A stretch of DNA of 64,000 bases. Source: Trichoplusia ni. Lineage: Eukaryota; Arthropoda; Insecta; Lepidoptera; Noctuidae. The notes beneath the pieces were generated by a model. The model was not told where the DNA came from. It saw only the letters and a program-made list of their open reading frames with translations, and made no database searches. Location of the stretch: NCBI RefSeq assembly GCF_003590095.1, contig NC_039481.1:14787895-14851894 (forward strand). Reading direction: 5' to 3'. Every line of letters begins with the position of its first letter. The first letter of the stretch is position 1. Of this stretch, positions 27,201 through 40,300 are shown piece by piece. The translations under genes and the position numbers were made by a program.

Positions 27201-30200
27201 ATATCAGTGATACAATTAAGCTGATTACCTTATTTCACCGCTCTAACCAAGAAGTTTGTTAATGATCCATAATCAAATACAGCGCCTTAAATGTTTGCCA
27301 TAGTTTGTTGGACATAGGCACAAAATGAAACCTTAACATAGTTCATCTGTATTTTTTATGATCTCATAACATCGACATTATTAGGAAAATATTAATACAA
27401 CTGGCAAAGATTTACATTATTAAAACCAAGACAGTTTTTTCTGACAAAACTAGAAAATGTTTTCTGTTCTTAGCGATGATAAATATTCTGTATGCCACTA
27501 TAAAGTGTTTTAAATATTCAACTTAGGTACATTAGAGACCGGCACGGATGGCAACAAGCGAAACATTAATCTTCATTACTCGAAACCGAGTCCGATGTTA
27601 TTTACAATTCTCAATCTTTATTTAGAAATGTCTCTAGTATCTGTTTATAGAGTGAAACAGTTGACAGTAACCGAAAGAATTCAGTGAAGAATTTAACATG
27701 GTGTAGATTTTAATCCCAATATTAAAACTATCCCATGACAACTTCAGTGTTTGGTGTTCCTAGTTGATATAACTGTATTTCGTGGAAAAAGAGTATAATC
27801 GGAAAACCATAAGTAATAAAATTCTCCTCTGTCTATTAGTTTGTCAACTGACTGTATCCCATGAAATGTGATAGATACAATTATTTCATAAATTTTGTAT
27901 TCCTGTTACCACTGTGAAAACTATATAAATAAAAATCGAGGTTAAGCAACGATTGTCACGGTTACAAATTTTATGGACATCAACATTTTTTTCAAATATA
28001 TTTGGAACTTACTTTCATTTCTTCAACAACGACAGGATTTCTGTAATTAAAATCAGGCTGGCTGTCTCCGAACTGATGGAGGTAATACTGATCACGAGAT
28101 GGCATGTAGGTCCAAGCACTCTTCCTGAATAAACTGACCTAAAACATAAACAAATACAAAAGGAACAAATGAGAAATGTCAAGGATATTTACAGAATGTT
28201 CGAATTTCGTTGGAGGTTCTTACATACCCAGTTGTTAGGCGGACTCCTCTGACCACGATCGTCCAAATGCCCATTCTCCCAGATATACCAATCGCTGTAA
28301 TATTCATCTCTATTCGACGACTTAATGAACCAATCACTCTCATTACTCGAATGATTTGGCACAAAATCTAATATCACCTTTATATCTGGAAGAAACATAA
28401 ATGTATATACTCGTGCATAGGTACGGCAAATATGACAAGATCAATTAGCAGGCGATATGGTTACATGAAACATTATAACTAACTTCGATCGTGGTACAAC
28501 TTAATTAAATGTAAAGGACGTGTTACATTAGCATTCGTATTACAAATTAATTTATTCATAGCTTCATTAGTCACAGCGTTTCCATAAAATTGAAATATGT
28601 ATTTAAATTGAAAATGATTTAGAATATCATTTGAGTCTATCTAAAGTGTAATTGAAATAATAGTCTATTAAAATGGGTTCTCTTCCATTTTCAATTTATT
28701 GGGAGTAAAAACATTGAAATTGAACAAAGCTTAGGGCCCATTTAAATTTGAGCACAAAGGGCAAGAATCAACATGAGAAAACAACTTGGTACTACAATTG
28801 TTAAAACCACACTCAAGTGTATTGAACCATCGAATCACAAGTAATACCAATACCAATTGAGGAAAAACAACACAAAAATAAATTGTTCAAATTGTACAAC
28901 CGGGGGAGGTTCCCATTCAAATATAAATTGTTAAGAGAAATCTTATTAGGGAAGTTCAAATACCCGATCGACTCGAAATTTTTTTGGTAATTTCGTTTGT
29001 TGGTTATGCATAACATTTATTTTGATCATCAATGAATTATTCAGGGGCTGTAAGCTAAAAGTATACTGATAAAGCCGGATTGGCTGATTTTAAGGGTAAC
29101 ATCCGGTACTTGACAGATCATGATTCAATGATGACCAGCTGTTGACAAATCAGTGTGTACTACATGGTGGCTACAACGTCGATATTAACAATCGTTTCAA
29201 TCATTGGTTTCAAAAAAATACTGTCTAGTAACTTGTGGACATTATTAAAAAGCTATTTTTGACCAAGCTCCTGAAAGTAAAATAGTGTGAACTTACTCAG
29301 TTCACTGGCTTTCTTCAGTAGTTGTTCGAAGTCTTCCATTGAACCATACTCCGGTTGGATGGAGTAGTAATCTGATATGTCGTAACCAAAGTCATGCATC
29401 GGTGACTTGAAGATCGGTGACAGCCATGTAGCGTCTACTCCCAGTTCCTTTAGATATTCTAGTCTTGATGTTATTCCTGGAAACAATGTTATGTCATTAA
29501 TATATGTCTTGCTTAGTTTGTCTTTAATGGTTCTTATTAGTTCCTTGAGCAACTAAAAGCCTGGTAGTTTTTTAATGAGAAAAATAATGCCGGTAGAGAT
29601 CTGTTAGCTACACAGCATTTTATTCATCTTTTTCGATATATTCTGCTTTTTCCATTATTTTATGACATCTATTTAAATAAGCAAAAATATAAGTGTTTAT
29701 TTGGATAAACAAAAAAATTCACAACATGAAATGTATCGTGATCAATTATTATAAATGAAAAAAATATACTTAAGTAACATAAAGGATTTTGCCAACGACA
29801 ATTAATCTTAATTTGTTTCAGAAATAAAATTATGACTTTCATTTAAATTATATCTGAGATTTTAATTAGGTACCAAACAAACAATACAATCCAACCCTCT
29901 TTTGACCTTGTTGTCGACTCAGAATGATCTCAACGCTTGAGTAAAAATAATCCTTTATTGCCCGAAATAGACCTACCAGAAATAAATTCGACCTACTCTC
30001 ATTCCTTTTTTTCATATTCAAGTCTTTCTGATAAAATCTGTTGTCTCTTTTCTGTCATCTTTTTTTCATATCGATAGTTGTCATATAAGAATCAGACTAT
30101 CTCACGAGACTATTGAGATTCCCTAAGCTGTCCCCTAAGCTATCCTAAGCATTCCAGAGCATTCAGATCCTTAAGCAGGCTAGATGGATCATCCAGTTTT

Positions 30201-32843
30201 TGGAAAAAAATAATATAGTAAGAAAATTTTGCCCCGGACTGGACTGGAACGTGCGATCCCTACTATCACCGTGGAAATCCTTATGGTCTTTCTTCACCCT
30301 GCGGAAGGCGAAGGGGTGTGCCGGACTTTTACCGGTAAAATATCCAGAATTAATCTCCGTTCCTCTTACTCGGGGCCAAAGGGGAATGCTTTTGCAGACT
30401 ACCCAAAAAGGAACCTGCGACATATAGTTCTACTCACCTGTGGCTTTACCAACTAATCTGAAGGGGTCACTGAACAGAAGCTAAAATTATTCCATTGTAT
30501 ATCACGCCACGTCTCAAGGAAGACTTTCAAGTCTTCAGGAGTGGTGCTGACTTAGCTAGTCCATGCTGCCTTTTTTTTGCTTACAAACATGGCAAATACA
30601 TATACTGTACTTGTGATAGTAGGAATGAAGAACTTACCATTGATATCCCCTACTCCATCACCATCGCTGTCCATGAAGGACCTCGGGTAGATCTGGTAGA
30701 ACACGGCAGTCTCCCACCAGTCCTGCCTCACGTTCACGTTCTCATACCTTCCATGAGCTATCGATACTATCGTACCTACGACTAGAGTCTGCCATAATAC
30801 TGAAACATAAATTTGAAGTATGGAGTCAAAAATGTTCAATTTATTAAGAAAATGGTGCATAAGTAGACTTGGTGATATTAGGTAACAAAATTACTATTTG
30901 TAAAAAAAATCTAGATTCATTGATATTTGATGAAATTATAGGTTTGAATTTTCCTCACTTCTGACAAGATGGAGTCAGAAACATAATCTGAAGTCAAAAG
31001 AACTGGTTAATCCTGTCCGTATTTTTACTTTTACAAAATAAATATAAATAAACCAGTATTAAGATCACCATGAAAAAGCAACTTGACATCTTGACAAGAA
31101 CTCTCAAGACCGTTCACAGCTGTTATTTAAAACTTTAACACTTCACTAATCACATTATAGGAACCACAAATGGAATTACACTTAGATTTAGAAATTTAAT
31201 CAAAACAATTACCGCGCTCATCTTTCATGCTGGGATCTTGCAAAAACAAGAATTACAAAGTTACACTAAAAACTGTCAAAGAAATTTGAAAATTCACGAT
31301 ATTCTATTTGAAAGAAGACCATGTCAGTACAATGGTGTGATGGGAAATGAAATACAATGTATCTAGTGTATTGAGCAAAACTTTGTTTTAGAAACAAAAG
31401 ACAGTTGAATGTTCTACCATAATATTTGTGTAGCAATGAAGATGAAACACGATATTATTATGTAAGACGGAGGTATCGGTTTTAAACGTAGTTACAAAAT
31501 ATAACATTGTGTTGAAGTTCAGTTCAATATTGGGTTGTATCTCATTTTGATCCAGCTTTATCTCAAACTATGTCTTTGTCTTATATGTTTTCGTTGCTTG
31601 CCTACCTGGCTAAATTTCTATCTATCAAGTTCCTACCATAACAAGATTTTATTCAACAGAAATTGATTTCGAAATATATAAGGGAGGATTGTTCGACAAC
31701 AGAGGATCAAATTATTTAGGAAAAAAAATGCTCAAAACTTGGTGGCATCAGTCGATAATCATCGACTATAATGCCCAAGCAAAAAAACAAATCCTCGCAC
31801 CAAAATGTTGTCGAACATCGGATTAAGGTTTATGCTAACGTGCTAGCAGGATTTGAAGCGAATAATACGATAATGGAAATCAGCGGTCTGAATTAATTGG
31901 TTGTTTGATTTCTGATAAACTAGCCAGGCTTAAGTAAGTCCGTCGAATAGTAATCCAATTAACATTAAGGTTACCTCCAACCTTATTCACACGCATTATC
32001 TAGGTTGTTTAGAGAATGTTCGGTCAATATAATAGGTGACATGTTTAAGTGTTTATTATACGTAGTTATAAATTGAAATAAATTGTTTAAGTTATCTCGC
32101 ACAATTTATTTATCTTCAAAATTTAAGCACGTGCATTCCATAGTTTGATAAGCGCTATTGCTTCCAATTAAATCTATGCTTTGCTTTAAAGTTATATATC
32201 CGAAATTAGTAAAACAACATCGAGAAATAACCGTCTAAATAATGATCTTAATTTAAGAAAAACATCGATCCTTCACTCGAAATCTTCACAACACATAATC
32301 AAAATATCAATTTTCCAATATTAATTCGCTTCAATTGATAAAACCGTAACACTTGGTATAGTTTCGAAGAGAATGCAACAACGTTCACGGATAATAGAAC
32401 TAACTAATGGGTGACAGGCGGAAAACGCTGAGTTGTGGTTGGATAGTAACCGAGCAAACTTTATAAGCGTTGCAAAATATTGTATTGTTTCCCGAAGCGC
32501 GAAATGCTAATAGCGATCCCATCATAGCACATTCTGTAGGAGTATTGGAAATTTTGAATTATGAATTTAAGTCCCCCAATGCATTTCTTGAAGAATTGCG
32601 AGGTCATTTTGGCGACACTTCAGAGTCCTTTTTATTTTATTTAATAATCAAAGATTTAAAAGAAAATTCTTTCAACTATATTTTTCAGTATTTGACTTTA
32701 CGATATTCCTAGCCCGCTTGGGATGAACACTCACAATTTTTCACAAACGCACTCCACTTTCAATTTTAATTATCACCGTAAAAGTTTATCACAATCACAA
32801 TTTTTAAATAAAAAAAAACCAAGTAATAAAACTTACCTGTCAT
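21299..32843 (-). CDS. Maltase-like C: secreted GH13 protein lacking the nucleophile, 583 aa, 12 exons
   Basis: This is the third tandem GH13 paralogue. Exons, in transcription order: 32843-32837, 30799-30638, 29476-29297, 28385-28228, 28138-28013, 27165-26909, 25772-25574, 24242-24135, 23938-23788, 22540-22345, 21945-21808, 21368-21299. The sum is 1752 nt, with no stop. Exon 1 gives only ATGACAG; joined to exon 2 it forms the signal peptide MTVLWQTLVVGTIVSIAHG. DFVPNHSSNES, the acid/base Glu302 (MMTEAN) and Asp368 (TGNHDK) are kept. The position equivalent to nucleophile Asp226 is Asn228 (MRINSV instead of FRVDAV). In GH13 enzymes that Asp forms the glycosyl-enzyme intermediate, so hydrolysis is probably abolished or very weak. 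The intact frame argues against a simple pseudogene. One intron (24243-25573) and several others are much longer than in A and B. The intron after exon 8 starts with GC. The gene ends DEALVLRMQV. Confidence 0.93.
22104..22260 (-). repeat. tRNA-derived SINE copy in a gene C intron
   Basis: This is a family member (CACCCAGACTCAGGATGAGCATTCGTGGATCACACAAATG) inside intron 21946-22344. It is diverged from the copies at 44366 and 59883. Confidence 0.5.
24129..24134 (-). other. Non-canonical GC splice donor of gene C
   Basis: The minus strand reads ACATG followed by GCAAGT at the end of exon 24242-24135. Genes A and B have GTAAGA at the same point (10498 and 15288). The acceptor at 23939-23941 is a normal AAG. 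The exon is otherwise aligned codon for codon with its paralogues, so the GC start is required by homology. Confidence 0.85.
27940..27985 (+). repeat. 5S-rRNA-like SINE fragment
   Basis: GAGGTTAAGCAACGATTGTCACGGTTA resembles the internal promoter region of 5S rRNA (GAAGTTAAGCAAC...GGTTAGTAC). Similar fragments lie at about 34585-34625 and 60388-60430. 5S-derived SINEs are known in animals; assignment of this family to them is my inference. Confidence 0.45.
30185..30445. repeat. GC-richer unclassified repeat-like block in gene C intron
   Basis: The composition is distinctly less AT-rich than the surrounding intron. Three overlapping ORFs of 75-86 codons occupy both strands (30163-30427), none recognisable. 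The palindromic piece TTTACCGGTAAA sits near 30329. It is likely an inserted repeat rather than a gene. Confidence 0.35.
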
Positions 32844-32891
32844 TTCGAACAAGTCGGACCGTTATGAAATGAGGCAGGAGATCACCACCAG

Positions 32892-32899
32892 CCTTTATA
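32892..32899 (-). promoter_or_regulatory. TATA box of maltase-like C
   Basis: TATAAAGG on the minus strand, about 50 bases upstream of the ATG at 32843. The following GCTGGTGGTG matches the segment after the gene A TATA box. The transcript start is expected near 32865-32870. Confidence 0.7.
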
Positions 32900-34584
32900 T
32901 CATAAGTGACAATTGTTGTTTGAAAATAATCTATTATTTGTATTGGATTCATATTTGAAGTTCCATTGTCAGCCCTCTAAACAAAGCCTTTGTTAAATGT
33001 TATGATGTCATTCAATTTGGTAATGATGACAGCTGTTGCCTAATTGTTAGTGTCTTCTCCAAAACAAATCGACAGTGATCTGATCTCATACCTTGTATTG
33101 CAATAATTTGTTTGAGTCCTGACAAACGCTGATCAGTTTGTTCCATCAATTAGAACGTAGTAACTGTCCCCCGCGACTAACTAGGAGTATTTTAGAGCCA
33201 CCTTTTTTGTTACCCGAAATTCACATAGACTTCCTTTGCCCTGTGGAAGATGGGGTGTGAAGATGTGGTGTACTACACCCTTGCCTAGTACTTAGACTAC
33301 GGGAACGCATTGCAACACAACGCAAACTACCGCGATAACGGGACTCTATAGATAATAATCTGAGCTAACCCCGCTAACGGTTTCGTAACAATCGGGCAAG
33401 CATTTGTGGAGATTAACGGTTCATACACATATGTACCTACATATATTCAGAAAATCCTGCTGTTTGATAAATCAACTTAATAATGTTTTTTTCTGTTACA
33501 GGTAAGCAGTCAATTTTTTGCTGTAAATACTTGTAAGTAAAGTTTAGAAATAAGCTGATCCCCTTTTCCATATTCACAGCGCAATTTAACTTTATTATAT
33601 AACAATTTTTCTACGATATCTCGTACGAAATGTAGATGTTTCTATACATTTTCTACGAAGATATACAGACATCCTGCGATATAAGTTGGTGTAAACGGTG
33701 GAAGATTAAGCACTTGACCCGAAGCAACGTAATAAACTCTACGTCGGAGCTAACACAATATACACCAGGATATAGCGACTACGGCAAATTGCTTCTACAC
33801 TCACGAGCATTAGAAACTTTTTGGCTAATGTTTATATTATTATATAAGAGAAACAAGAAACAAGAGAAGTAATAAGTGAAAAAAATGGACTTAATCAATA
33901 AAAAAAAACTCGCTTAATTACGAGTGTTACTCTCATATATGTAAGTACCTATAGTTTCAAAAGGAGCTCGTAACTAAGCTATGGCTGCATAGGTGGATCG
34001 ATCACAGGTTAAGCTACCGAAGATGGGTGACCATTTTTGTCATATTAGACTGAACTGACCCCAGCATAGTTGGGGAAATGCTAGGGTAATGATGCCAATG
34101 GGTCTCGTGGGTAGGGCAAATATTACAAGGTTTTATATTACAAAATAGAAATAAATCAAAGAAAACTACTAAATAATTACTTACATATCATATTTACTCG
34201 AAAAACGCGACACTCGTTTAGCTTCCAAGCAGAAATAAGTTTATTTCCCTTCAATGAAATACCTTTGCAATAAAAAATCTGTTTTACTACCAGGCTACCA
34301 TAAACAAAAGAAGACACCGTTTACCACTCATAAATAAATACGTAAAGCAGGGGGTCTTGTGCAAGCATTTTTAGGGATCCTTACCTAAAGGGTGGAAACG
34401 AAACCTACTGCAGGACCGCTGTCTACCCGTCTATTTTAAAATGCATACAGATTATGTACATTTGTTTCTGTAATAACAACAAATATTGCGGTAAAGCAAC
34501 ATTTGGTAGGCCTGTCAACTTTGATAGGTGACCATTTTTTACATAGTTTATTTAGATCAATTGCCTCTAAAACAGTAAATTTCG

Positions 34585-34630
34585 GGGTTAAGCGACAGTT
34601 GTCAGGATTATAAAATTTGATGGGTCTATT
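34585..34630 (+). repeat. 5S-rRNA-like SINE fragment
   Basis: GGGGTTAAGCGACAGTTGTC followed by GATTATAAAATTTGATGGGT resembles 5S rRNA internal sequence, including the final GATGGGT. It is related to 27940-27985 and 60388-60430. Confidence 0.4.
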
Positions 34631-35012
34631 TTGTTTGCTAGTTTTTCTTTAACTTACTGTTTGACGGACTGAACTTTTGTACGGAACCCGCAATACGGCG
34701 AGTCCAACTCGCACTTTATTTACTTGTAGGATATACGGAATATTTTCATGATCGCCATTGGAAAACAAAGAGGTGACCTACATTCCATTTTATATCTACA
34801 GCATGTATACGTCGAGGTCATCATATGGATTTTGTCTTACACACATCCTGTATATTTGTGGTCGGATTGCTGTAAAACTGTTTCTTTATTACTCATTCTC
34901 AAGGCGAGAGTGGTGTATGAAATTGGTTGGTGTTTGTGGATATTTTGATTCAGTTTTCATGTGATTCTTGTTTGTAAAATTGTTTACTAGAGCCCGGTTA
35001 TTTGGAAATTAA

Positions 35013-35291
35013 CAGTGCCGGCGTAAGGGGGGGGGGCGTGATGGGGCGATGGCCTAGGGCGACAAGGTCTGACGTTGGAGTCTCTTGCCTCTCCTGGCGC
35101 AAACCCTCAGAACCGTGCTCTACGCTAGAGGTGGAATACTTCCACCGCCAAACGTAACGCTAAAGGAAAGATGAAATTCTTAATATAATTTTACTTGGGA
35201 TCAGCAAAAAACTAACACTTGATATTGCTTCCCTCAAGTGGGCGCCACAATATTTTCGGCCGGGGTGTCAGTGGCCCTTACGCCGGTACTG
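35013..35291. mobile_element. hAT-like miniature transposon, copy 2, with 8-bp target duplication
   Basis: The left end CAGTGCCGGCGTAAGGGG and right end CCGGTACTG form terminal inverted repeats. The octamer GAAATTAA flanks both sides (35005-35012 and 35292-35299). The interior matches copy 1 at 2613-2845 (GGAGTCTCTTGCCTCTCCTGG, CCTCAAGT.GGCGCCACAATATT) but carries an extra segment around 35130-35215. It has no transposase. Confidence 0.85.
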
Positions 35292-37254
35292 GAAATTAAC
35301 TTGTATTTAAATTAGGTCAGATATGTAACCGTAAAGAACAATATTCAGTTAAATCCAAACGAGATCTTAACCTCCACAGAAGAACAAATGTACCTACAAA
35401 TCAAAATCTTTTTATTTTAAGTAGGTGGTTTCGGACTTTCTCGAAACGTTAATGATTAGGGCTCTTGTTACGCGGTTCAAAAATGATATTCTTCTTGAGA
35501 ATAACCAACATGAAACTCAAAGAGTGAAGGGAATGAATTAATTTATTTTGGCTTAAAATTTCAAAACAATTTAGCTTGCCAGTGTTTTAATGAAACCTAC
35601 TTACGTAAACGTTGTCGTCAAGCCTATTTGGTAGAAAAAGTTTTTTTTTTTATATTTAACGTTTTTTTCGCAGATATTTACAGCTGAATTATTTTCATCC
35701 ATCCATACATTTTAAAATATTTTCATTAGAACTGTGGCATACGTCACGTACATCGGTAGCCACGTTTCCCTCGTCACAGTGGACGAGGAAATATCGCGTG
35801 CATGTCATCATAAAAGCAATAGTGCCTTCATATTGCAATTTATTAGAAATACTTTTAGAATTTTAATAAAGCGAGCTGCTGTACTCAAGCAATTACTTAT
35901 TGCTGATAGCTTTACAATCGTAGTAGTAAAGTGATGATGTGATCAAAATTTAAGTGCGCCTTTTAGTATATCAAAAGGATTAAAATGGACGCAAATTATT
36001 AAGATTACTCTGTGTGTCCATCTGTCTGTTTCTTCGTTACCAAGCTCTACATAATGAACCGTTTTAACTGAACAGTTGAAATTCACACATGACTTATTAG
36101 TAAAAATAAAAACTTTGACACTAAACTGTAAATAGGATAACGTAATAATTCAAATTGATTATTTTCCTAATTATCAGTTCACACAAAAATGTCACAAAAG
36201 TAAATGTCATTAAAATATTCCGTCTGACAGTATACAAATGTTACAAGAAAGAAAAAATAATAATTAAAGAATTTACCTACCTTTTTAAAACGGTTAGGTA
36301 CCTTTAAAACAATCCAGAAGCCAGTCGCCTAATGAAAAACTATCATTACTGAATGCCATTGGTCCTTTTGTTCAAGGCTCATCTCATTGGGGATGCTCAA
36401 TTTTCCTCCTCCCATTAACACCTCGTCTCCCCGCTTATACTTTTATGAGGGTTAACAAGCTAGGGAAAATAATTGCGGTTGTCGGTCGAGTGCTGGTGTT
36501 ATGGAAAACCTGTACCTAGATTTTTCTTTATAATACAGTGTTTTGTGATTTATCTTTATAATAATTTGTATAGCTTGGTTTGTGACAGGGTGAATTTAAA
36601 GCTGTTTATAGAATGCTTTCATTTTTTTTGCTGCATGTCTGTGAACTTGATAAAAACACACCTCCTCATCACCAATGCAGTTTCTTGCCCGATCATCTCC
36701 GTGTGAATGTCATTTTGGAATTCCCTTAGAGTCACTAGTTCTGTAGTCTAATGTTTCTTAAGCGTCTGTTTTGGGTCTACAAGATAAAAACATTTTGATT
36801 TGATTTGAAGAATTTGAGTATTTTTTTTTAGATTTCACCGACTTGTGATAAGGATTAAAGTAAAGACATGTAGTTCGAAAGCGAGTTTTGGATGCACAAC
36901 TCAACTCAAGAAAAAAAACCTTATAAAAGAAGGTTGCATCAAGAAACTTCAATCTAATTTTATTACATCACACGTTGGAACCTAAAACGAGTATTTCCTA
37001 AAAAAGTACCAAATTACTTTTGAAGCCCGAAATACTGTTTTAATTTTTATTATCTGACCCCAAAACCGTAATTAATGAACCATGCAGACAATAACTCGAT
37101 TACAACGCGTTATATGGTCGAAAGTACCATGTAGGCAGATACGTTGTGGAGATTAATGATCTGCCTAAAATTCATTTAATATTTTCCACAAGGATTTAGA
37201 GCACGAGCTTTTTTGTTTTTCTTCTTTTTAAACGGGGATTCAGAAACTTTCAAA

Positions 37255-37360
37255 TCACATGCTATAAGCATTCGTGAATCAAAAACTGCTTGTGCTTGTA
37301 TTGAACTCACGACACGTCACCTCTAGCACACGGTATTCCATGCAGGCGGCTTTGGTAATG
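37255..37360 (-). repeat. tRNA-derived SINE fragment
   Basis: A weak copy with AAGCATTCGTGAATCAAAAACTGC and CGACACGTCACC, aligned to the better-preserved member at 44366-44475. Confidence 0.4.
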
Positions 37361-40300
37361 AAGTCCTATATCGTAGCGAAATGACAAAAGATAAAAAACT
37401 GTACGAGATTTTCGACATGATCCTTTAGGTAGCACAAGCAACCGAAACTAGAGAGATATCCACATCTTATATTTGCTACAAAGACAGATAACATTCAAAG
37501 CTTCAAAAGGTAATCTTGATGTCGCAAGTCCATCCAAAGGTTGTTTGTAAAAGATCGCTTTTGGCAATAAGACTCCCTATTGTGGCAACATGTAATATTT
37601 ATTTTTATCCGATCCTGTATTTATGTGGTGCGCAATAAACAATATCTTATCTATTTGGGAGGTCAGTTCTTGACTATGGTTGTTTATTTTCAATTCTGTT
37701 ACACATTCAATAGGCAGCTCCCATAACAAATATTAAATAATTAGACACATAATATACCTTATTTGTACTTAAATAAAGCATTTTTTCGTACAATTTAGTA
37801 TTTTCAAGGACATTGAGTACGATATCTCACGTAGGCCGGGGTGAAAATCCCAAAAGCGACAAGTATGTATGAAGAATTCGATGAAAGTGAATGAGATCAA
37901 AGCGGTACGGCCACCTTTGAAACCCCTTCAGTATATATATGCCGAAACTTGTTTTACTAAGTATGTGCAATACATAAGATTTTCTGAACAGTTTTGGTGC
38001 AATATGATAGGTTGATTGATAAAATTACGAGTTTAATTTAGAAATATTTAACTAACAACATATATTGCGTTTTAATCGATATGGTCTGTCTAGTTTCAGA
38101 TCGAAAAAGAATCTTTACTCATGAGCGGACGTCAGATCATGAGTAGGTAATGACTCCGAAAGTTCCTATGTACATATAACGCCTTTTCAATTGTTTTTAA
38201 AACTTTCCATCGTGTCATATACTTGCTAATAAATATTCAGTAAATTTTACACACTTTTACTTGTCATAACTTAATACAACGGATACAGTTGGTTAACATA
38301 CAATGCATTCTCGGAAAGCAATTATGAGTAGTACAAAAACCGTTTTAATTTTAACCGTTTCATTAATTTACAACGAACGTATTCCAACGCTTACGAAAAA
38401 TTCTCGCCTCTGAAAAACGGGGAATTTTTTGGGAATTTCGCGTAAAAAAATTAATTTATCGTCCTCTTTTGCAGGATAGGGAGAATTCCGTCCCTCCCTC
38501 GGGCCGAATTTGTTGGCGATTTCACAAAGAAACCTTTCGATATTCCACCATCGATAATTCTGAGATAAAAATAATATATAGTCCAGTTTTTTCTTTTCTT
38601 TGTTGAATTATATTTTTGTACGGTTTAAAGAGCAACTCAAAATATTTGTGTAGATATTGAAACCTTGTTAAAGTGATGTTTGAAAAAAAGCGCTAGTGGC
38701 TAATAATGTCTTGGAAATGTCAAGGAACATATTGTAATCTCCACTTCTTTAAACCAAGCCACAAAACACACGAATGACAAAAAAAACATAAACTTACGAG
38801 ATAGCGCTTGCCATATCAAAATTTCCAAATAACTATCGATTAATAAGACAGTGAAAACTTGTCATCGTAATTATCGTAAGTAAACACCAATATCGTTGGT
38901 AAACGAATGGTTAATTACTATTTCAGCTTTATAAACTAGTCCATTTCCCGATAAAAGGCTAAGATAAACAATAACATCGATTGACATGTTTATTTCTGTC
39001 ACAACTGCATCAATCCACGGTATAGTTGTGTAGCTATAGTTGTACTAACAGCGTGTCATCGAGGAAAATGTTAACGGACTTCAAGCCCTCATTAGGGTGA
39101 AGTTTACTGGCTTTGTTCTTACCATCACGCTATTGCAGGGGGAATAGACATTTTCAGGGTAGACTAAGCTGAGGGATCGCTTCAAAGGGAAGACTTGGTA
39201 TCTGATATCCTTTGTTTAAAGATAAGCTGTGAGTTTATAATAAGGGTAAGATTTCACTGTAAAAAAATCTCGTTGGATACTATTTCGTTATAAGTGAATT
39301 TAGAATTTAGGACGCTTCATTTATTTTATGTATGAACTTTACGTAAAATAAAAATCTATTTTATTTGTTGTCATAACGATATCAGAAATCCTCCTTTTCT
39401 GTAATATGAAACACGTTGAAAATATAGTATTGAGTGTCATCTATTAAAAAATTTAAATACCTTATCTAGTTTTAAAAGTTCATGACATACTGCCTGGTGA
39501 CGGCGTCGGTGGAGTCGTAGAAATGTTTTTTTTTACCTTTGGCTAAGTAACCCTTGAAATGACGCCTAAAGATATGACAATTAGGTACAATAATGCTTCT
39601 GCAGTCTACATTTCTTCCTGAAATAAACTTTACAGAAACCATCATCCTGTTATGAATTACTTGAGATCTTGCCTCAAAAGCAACCTCCGCAAATCCTCCA
39701 AAATATATCTCCTCAGCAAACGTAGATTATAATGTAGAATTAAAACAAAATGACGCCGTAATCAGAGCTCCTCAGGAAGTTAGTGAAGCTATTAACAGAA
39801 ACAAGATATACCGTCGCTAAGTGCACTCCTGGCGTAGATGGTTGACGTCGATCTTACATAATGCTGGTAAACGCTGACTGAACACTACCCAAATAAAATG
39901 AAGACTGAGGGTATTTGTAAACATCGCAACGTATTCTCGAAGGACATAAATCTTGAAGGCTACGACGTAATCCTAGACGTAATTGTAAGAAAAACAGAAA
40001 CGTAAAAAATGCATAGGTAAATGTCTTGAAACCAGTCAGATATGAATTTTAACACCTAATTACGAAAAAATAATTAAGGGCATGATATTAAAATACTCAA
40101 CTTACTAGTACTAGTCTCTGAAGATGTTCTTTCCTTTGTTTATTAGGTAGCCTTGTGAACGTAGTATGACCGTATACTGAAGTAAAGACACAGTTTTGAC
40201 TTAGTATTTCAAAGTATGGTATTATATTTAAAGAAATGCAAAATATTTATTGTGTTAAGAAATCTTAAATCTAATTTTAGTATTATTTCCTGATATTGGT

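Noticed and set aside
21299..32843. Gene C as a pseudogene
   Set aside because: All twelve exons keep frame and homologous borders. Only the nucleophile and one splice donor are unusual.
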